A stretch of 64,000 bases of DNA from Gnetum montanum. Lineage: Eukaryota; Streptophyta; Gnetopsida; Gnetales; Gnetaceae. Within the stretch, counting starts at the first letter, position 1. Every line of letters starts with the position of its first letter. Below the pieces are notes generated by a model. It searched no databases and had not been told where the DNA came from. It saw nothing but the letters and a program-made list of their open reading frames with translations. The translations under genes were made by a program, and so were the position numbers. The stretch is taken from the NCBI GenBank assembly GCA_015680685.1, contig MNCI01035004.1, forward strand, positions 172,227 through 236,226. The letters run 5' to 3'. Shown piece by piece: positions 58,640 through 64,000 of this stretch.

Positions 58640-60120
58640 ATGGAGGAAGTTTTGGTATAGCTAAAGAGGATCCTATCAATTAAATTTTTGGCCTTAGCTT
58701 ATGACATCCTTGTAATTGAAGCTCCAAAGGAATAGAGGATAGAGAGCATCCTTTCGCTACATATTTCTCAAAAGAGCACCTAATAATAATGGAAAAAAAT
58801 TACTTCTCATGGAAGCTATTATAGCCAAAAAATGCTATGCCAGATGAGAGGTTGCCTATCAATGGAAAAGAATATATTAGGATAAGGATAATAAGAAAGC
58901 CTAGAATTGATCATGTATTGGTAGAGAAAGAACAATAGCAACAACTAGAAAAACAAAGGCTAAAGGAGCTTTAATAGCAGCAAGAGGAGCAATAGACGCT
59001 AAAAGAATAAGAGCAATTGAATCTAATTAAGCTACCAACAGCAACAACAAAAAGAAGAAGATAGTCCATCTTTAGCCCTTACTTTCTAGCTACTTGATGA
59101 AGGAAGCAACTCGATCATTCAAAATCAACAAGAAAGAAGATGGAATTATACAAAGCCAAAAGCTCCTTACTATACCTAAGATAGAAGCCAGTGTCATTTT
59201 TCAATACAAGGAATATGATCCATAAATAGGAAAAGTAAAAGCACACAGTATCACATGGAGAAATGTCAAATACTATAGCTACTCTGATTAAGGACATGGA
59301 ACAAATAGTTGATAATCAAATAGCTAAGTTACAAGAGTTTTTATTACAAAAAGAACAAGAAATCTCTAATCTAAAAGGAAAAACAAAAAGCCTAACAAAG
59401 GAGAATGAATAGCTCAAAGCAATGATAACTATAAAAGAATCATTGTTAGAAAATAATGATCAAGTAATTGCCTAGTTAAAGGAAAGAGTAGTTGCAATAG
59501 GTTCTATCTAGAGAAATCCAAAAAAGGTAAATCTCTAGATTTCTCTCATCTTGTCCTTCCAATATTTAAGAAAATAATTACTATGATGGAGTATGATAAG
59601 GAATGGATGAAAGAAATAGGAGAAGAAATTACAAAGATGAGAGAGAAGTAAGCCATGTTCATACAAATTGAAGAAAGAATTCAAGGATTATATGAACTAG
59701 CTACAAATAAAAGAGGGTAAATGCCCTAATACAAGCAAAGCTTCCTTGAATCAATGATGATGTCTATTATAAGCATCACGAGTAAAACCACTTAAAAGAA
59801 GTTAGAGTTTGAACAAACTTGTTCTAGTGCAAGAACTACTCTAGTTGAAATAAATGACTTAATAACCAAATTAGGTTTTGGAAAGAGAAATGCCAAAGAA
59901 ATCATTAGAAATCTTAATAGCTCTAAGCCACATTCAATGAATTAGGCTATCAAGACCCTCATAAATCATGAAAAATTATCACAATAGTTGGTTATGGAAG
60001 GGCTCCAGATGCAAGGAATGGAGAATATCTATCATGAAGTTGAACAATTAGCCAATGGATTATAGTTATACAAGGAAAATTTGAGGAAGTTGTTGTTTTA
60101 AATTCTATAACTATTGTAAC
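58640..60120 (+). pseudogene. Coiled-coil region of the Ty3-type element
   Basis: Readable plus pieces are rich in Gln, Glu and Lys with heptad-like spacing: EEQ..QLKE at 58960-59070, and LLQKEQEISNLKGKTKSLTK followed by ENE at about 59335-59410. Several frames and stops (often TAG for CAG). No family is recognised; an N-terminal accessory or pre-gag frame is plausible. Confidence 0.4.
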
Positions 60121-61299
60121 TACCTCGAGCTAATATAAAAGCTCAGAGCAAACTAGTTTGGAAGGGGTTGGACTTTTTGTGCTATAACTTTTGGACAAAT
60201 CAACTTGTAAAGACCTCTTTTTAATGGCATTCTAAGCAATTGCCATCTATCTCTTTTAGTTTTTATTTCTTAGCTCATTATTTTTAGTTGATTAGCTTTT
60301 TCTTATTTTATCTAACATTAGTATTGCATAGTTACATATGAATGGATTGCTAGTTTTGGAATAGGCTATTTTCTCTATGAAGCAGAGCATTAGTGTATTT
60401 TTTTTTCTCATTGGATAGGATAGCTGCAACAAGTGTCAGTCCTTAATTAGTTTAGCATAGAAACATTGCCATCATTGTTTAGTTCTGAGCTTTATGAATA
60501 ATTCTACTTTCCTTAGTTTCTCCCTATGTTTAGCAAAGCTTTTGTGATCTCTCTTTAGGAAGTTAGCTCGCAAATAGCTTGAAATTAAAGATTGGATTTT
60601 TCTATAAAAATGTCCATTTACTATATGTGTATGTTGCAATATTTAATGCTAGATTAATAAGGGAACTGTATAATTTCTTGCTTTATGTTAAGAGATAGCT
60701 AAGAGAGAGAGATAATTAAATATATACAAAACAATAATTCCTTAAACTGATTTTCTCATCTTCTTAATAAATTTTCATTGTTATTTATAATTAGTCACAT
60801 TAGGTTATTTACCAACAAAGGCTACTTGGGGGCATTCGTGCCTTGATGATACCAGAGACAAGTAGCCACTTGAAAAGAGTAATCACAAAAAGTTGTTTTC
60901 TACTTTAACTAGTTTTAGTAAGGGGGGCTTGTTATAAAAATAGTAGCTTTTACTGGTTCTAGAAGAAGAAAGGGTTCCAATAGCTTTAATTGATGCTAAA
61001 AGAAGGGCCTCTTATTATTAAATAATTTATAGTTTATTAGGTTATATTAGATTAAAGTTAGTTATAAAATAAGTCAATTACTTTAGCTCATGAGTAGTTC
61101 CTTTGATAAACAAGAAGATTTTAAAAGTCCTATGCATACATTTGAACTTAAAACTAAGCTACATTAGAATATACTGAAATGATAATTAGAAATTGAAGTA
61201 GTGGAATTAAGACATGACATATTAGGATATCACCATCAGTTAATGGCTTATCTTTAAAAAGAAAACCTAAATTAAAAATAGGATCAACTAGTAGCACTT

Positions 61300-61810
61300 A
61301 GAGTTTACAAATAATGGCTAACCTACCTCCTATTAATCCATTTCAATTACCCATGCCTTTGATGTTCAATGCTTACCACAAGATTCCTAAATTAGCTTAC
61401 AAATATCTTGCAAAACCATATATCCCTACTAAAGCTTATTTAGCAAAATAATATCTACACATGTTTGAACTAGCCCTTTTTCATGCAAATATTCAACATC
61501 TAGACCAAGCATGTAGGCTATTAATAGGAAACCTTAGGGACATGACTCAAATTTGGTATTTGAACTTGCTAAGTAATAGTATCACTAGTTGGAAAAATAT
61601 GAAAAGTTTGTTCATAGCCCAATTTGTTAATCAAATCAAGCAACATCAACTATCTAGTGTGTGGTTTATTTCAAAACCAATTTTTCCCAAGCAATGGAGT
61701 TTTAAGAGATACCTATCTAAATGCTATAGACCCCAAAATCTCAATTTGGCTACGAAGAATCCCAAATGTTAATACTTTAGCAAACCTTTATAATGAAGCT
61801 ATATAATTAG
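61300..61810 (+). pseudogene. gag: gag capsid fragment of the Ty3-type element
   Basis: AYLAKxYLHMFELALFHANI, then ACRLLIGNLRDMTQIWYLNL, SNSITSWKNMKSLFIAQFVN, have the spacing of plant Ty3 capsid domains (LxGxAxxWYxxL, SIxSWxxLxxxFxxqF). A frameshift near 61690 leads to a second frame ending near 61806. Confidence 0.6.
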
Positions 61811-62480
61811 AGAGAATTAAATTTAATCCTTGAAAATACACATCCTTCTGTTAAAGAGTCTCCAAAGGGGATATTTCCAATCCAAAATTTGACTCGCCCT
61901 AAGGCATTACAAGGTGAAGTTATGAGGTGAAGAGCTTGATCAAGATAAGCTATTAAAAGAAATGTTAAACAAAATTATTAAGTTAGAAAAGGCTATGTCA
62001 AAAATGAGAATTAAGGAAGATAAAAGATTTAGAAAAGATAGAAAACTAGATAACCAAGCTGAGCTTGAGGATATTGAAGAAAAAGAAGACTTAGTTGATT
62101 TCAACTTAATATAATTTGAAGAATTTAAAGAATCCACATCCCTAAGCATACACTATTTGGAAAGGTCATCTAGTGATGAAACATTCAAGGATTCAAAATC
62201 GGGATACTCTTCTAGTAATGAGTTCAATAATAATTAGAAGCCTAGATATGAACTCAAGAGTATAAAAAAGAAACTTACCACATCTAGGCCACCAAATACA
62301 ATACCAAAACCTATTGCAAAACATAAGGTTTTAGAAGAAAAACAAAATTCAAAGGAGAAATATTAGCTTAATGTACAAGATCATTAGGATCCTCTATAAA
62401 AAATGTTTAGGAAGTAGGAATTTTATGGTGAAGGGACGTATGACATAATAGAAGATATAAAAAGGATTAAAGCTAATATT
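61810..62480 (+). other. Charged, decayed gag-protease bridge
   Basis: Lys/Glu/Asp-rich plus frames (KMRIKEDKRFRKDRKL, EDIEEKEDLVD near 62000-62100), no knuckle seen. Confidence 0.35.
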
Positions 62481-62483
62481 AGC

Positions 62484-62894
62484 ATGTATCAACTACTTCA
62501 AATGGAAGGATACTCCAAAAGAATTTTAGAGGAAATTAAGAACAAGAAGAAGGTGGATGACATTGCCACAAAATACATCCATATTGAGAAATCTACTAGT
62601 GAAACACCTTTCCTATTAACCCTTAACTTGAAGGGTAGATATTTGCATAATTGTTTAGTCAATTCAAGAGCCACCTCAAAATTAATGCCTATGATAATAT
62701 GCAATCAACTAGGATTAAAACTTAAACAATCATATAAGAAAATTATCCAAGTTGACAAAATCAAAGTCCAGATAGTAGGTCAATTACCAAACATGCTGCT
62801 TCAATTAGCTTTAGATCTAAGGTTCAAAAGTAGATTCATTATTCAAGTAGCTAATATCTCTAATTCCTATAGCTTATTATTAAGTAGAATTTAG
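62484..62894 (+). pseudogene. Protease of the Ty3-type element
   Basis: TPFLLTLNLKGRYLHNCLVN is followed by SRATSKLMPMIICNQLGLKL, where the family has D-S-G-A-SxxVMP; Asp and Gly are now Asn and Arg, so it is inactive. IVGQLPNMLLQLAL and FIIQVANI...YSLLLSRI complete the fold; the last is the usual YxLLLSRxW end. Confidence 0.7.
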
Positions 62895-63119
62895 AGCTAA
62901 AATTTCTTTGGATATATAGCTATAGACTACTCACATATGGGATTGTCATGGAAAGGTGGACCAAATCAGATTTATGTATATAGTAAATCACTAATGATAA
63001 AGAATACGACTTTAGAAGGGAAGAATGAGAGAGTTAAATCAAGAGAAGTTAAATTAGGAGTTAGCTTAATTCAATACATACAAGTTATGTATTTTGATGA
63101 TCAAATAGAATAATTCTAG

Positions 63120-63510
63120 TATTTTTATTTTGATATAGCCTATAATTCAAAAGGATTAGGAATTGACCTTGTCCTAATTAGCTCAGATAATTAAGTAGAT
63201 TTGAAAGCTATACAATTGGAATTTTCATACACCAATAATAGAGCTGAGTATGAAGCTTTATGTAGAGGGTTGAGAATGGCACATGAGAAAGGAATTACCA
63301 AATTATTGGTTAAAGGAAACTCAAAACTCATATGTGACTAAGTTGAAGGAAAATTCAATGTTAAAAGCTCATTTCTTAAAACTTACAAGAAAATTGTGGC
63401 AAGACTACTCAAACATTTTACGAAATTTACAATTCAAAATATCCCAGGAGAAAAGAATCAGAAGGCTGATGAACTTGCAATAGCAACTTCTGCTCAAGAC
63501 TTGTCAAAAT
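63120..63510 (+). pseudogene. RNase H of the Ty3-type element
   Basis: YFDIAYNSKGLGIDLVLISS gives the first Asp. TNNRAEYEALCRGLRMAHEK gives the catalytic Glu. KGNSKLICD corresponds to GDSxLI with Asp changed to Asn, and EKNQKADELAIATS gives the last Asp. This is the archaeal-type RNase H found after the first RNase H in Tat-type elements; here no RT or first RNase H precedes it. Confidence 0.65.
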
Positions 63511-64000
63511 AATTGAAAGTCATAAAGTGATGACTAAGTCAAAACCAAAGCCAATAGTTCTTGATAATGAGGAATGTTTCCAAGTATTTAAATATGATCA
63601 TCAAATAATTTGATTCCTCAATAATATAAGAAAATTTAGAGGTCAAATTCATGAAAAGGTTAATTTAAGATCTAAAGAAAAAAGGATGCCTCAAAAGGTG
63701 TTATTGTTGAAGGAAGAATTCAAATAGAAACTAGTGAAAGGATTGGATGTTCAAAATCCTAAGGATCAAGCTTATGAGACAACTAATTGAGGGTGTTAAG
63801 ATGCTCCAAACCTCCTCAACATTAGAAAAAAGTTCCAATCAAACATATAAGGGAAATTGATGCAAATTCTTAGAGAAAATTTGGATAGTTTTTCTTCGTC
63901 ATATGCTCACTTAAGAACTTTTGATTCTAACATTTTGACTCATAAAATTCCTCTAGAAAATGATTGTAAGATAGTTAAATAGAAGCTAAGGAATTTTAAT
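63511..64000 (+). other. Continuation of the Ty3-type element, no readable domain
   Basis: AT-rich plus sequence after RNase H. Short lysine-rich pieces, no integrase zinc finger or catalytic motif seen before the window ends. Confidence 0.35.

Larger units (their letters stand above)
58165..64000 (+). mobile_element. Decayed Ty3-type element, gag to RNase H, right-truncated by the window
   Basis: On plus come a Gln/Lys/Glu-rich coiled-coil region, noncoding DNA, gag (61.3-61.8 kb), protease (62.48-62.89 kb) and an RNase H of the type with NNRAEYEAL (63.13-63.48 kb). RT should lie between protease and RNase H, but only about 230 bases separate them. The region before 45032 probably belongs to the same element, interrupted by the Copia-type insertion. 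Confidence 0.6.

Overview
This window looks like plant nuclear DNA, probably from a large, repeat-rich seed-plant genome; a gymnosperm would fit, but no species marker is visible. I see no intact host gene, tRNA or rRNA. Nearly all of it is LTR retrotransposons nested in one another, mostly decayed by nonsense changes of the CGA-to-TGA and CAG-to-TAG type. Lineages are named from domain order and motifs read by eye, not from searches.

Layout. (1) 1-15353, minus: a Ty3/gypsy element of the Tat/Ogre type. It has a 5' LTR (14189-15353), primer-binding site, 40-bp repeat leader, gag, protease, RT, two successive RNase H domains and integrase, and it runs off the left edge. Between protease and RT it carries about 5.4 kb of extra DNA. 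Inside that lies an antisense (plus-strand) seven-exon gene relic (4957-8695) whose six introns still have GT-AG borders. (2) 15354-25271, minus: two stacked Athila-like elements. Copy A (5' LTR 17129-18248) sits in the integrase of copy B (5' LTR 24144-25271). Copy B is also split by a plus-strand solo LTR (19923-21616) with a perfect 5-bp target duplication. (3) 25272-33642: repetitive DNA, then a decayed Tekay/Del-like chromovirus on plus (RT to chromodomain, 3' LTR from 29943), then an unrecognised exon-like relic (30950-33480). (4) 33648-40480, minus: a Reina-like chromovirus with both LTRs, internal deletions and a CpG-rich solo LTR (37535-38949) in its gag. (5) 40486-45031: unrecognised DNA with about 2 kb of degenerate repeats. 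(6) 45032-58164, minus: a probable Copia element with both LTRs and a perfect CTTAG duplication. It is split by a plus-strand Tat-like element (46636-54104) that kept gag and protease but lost RT, RNase H and integrase. (7) 58165-64000, plus: a decayed Ty3-type element with coiled-coil, gag, protease and RNase H pieces but no visible RT.

The most interesting object is the intron-bearing antisense gene inside the Tat-like element. It lies antisense to the element, so its introns would not be removed from the element's own RNA; this could let a retroelement carry and copy an intron-containing gene. A second theme is that LTRs of this family share ends, TATA box and downstream half, while the part upstream of TATA is filled with a different tandem array in each copy.
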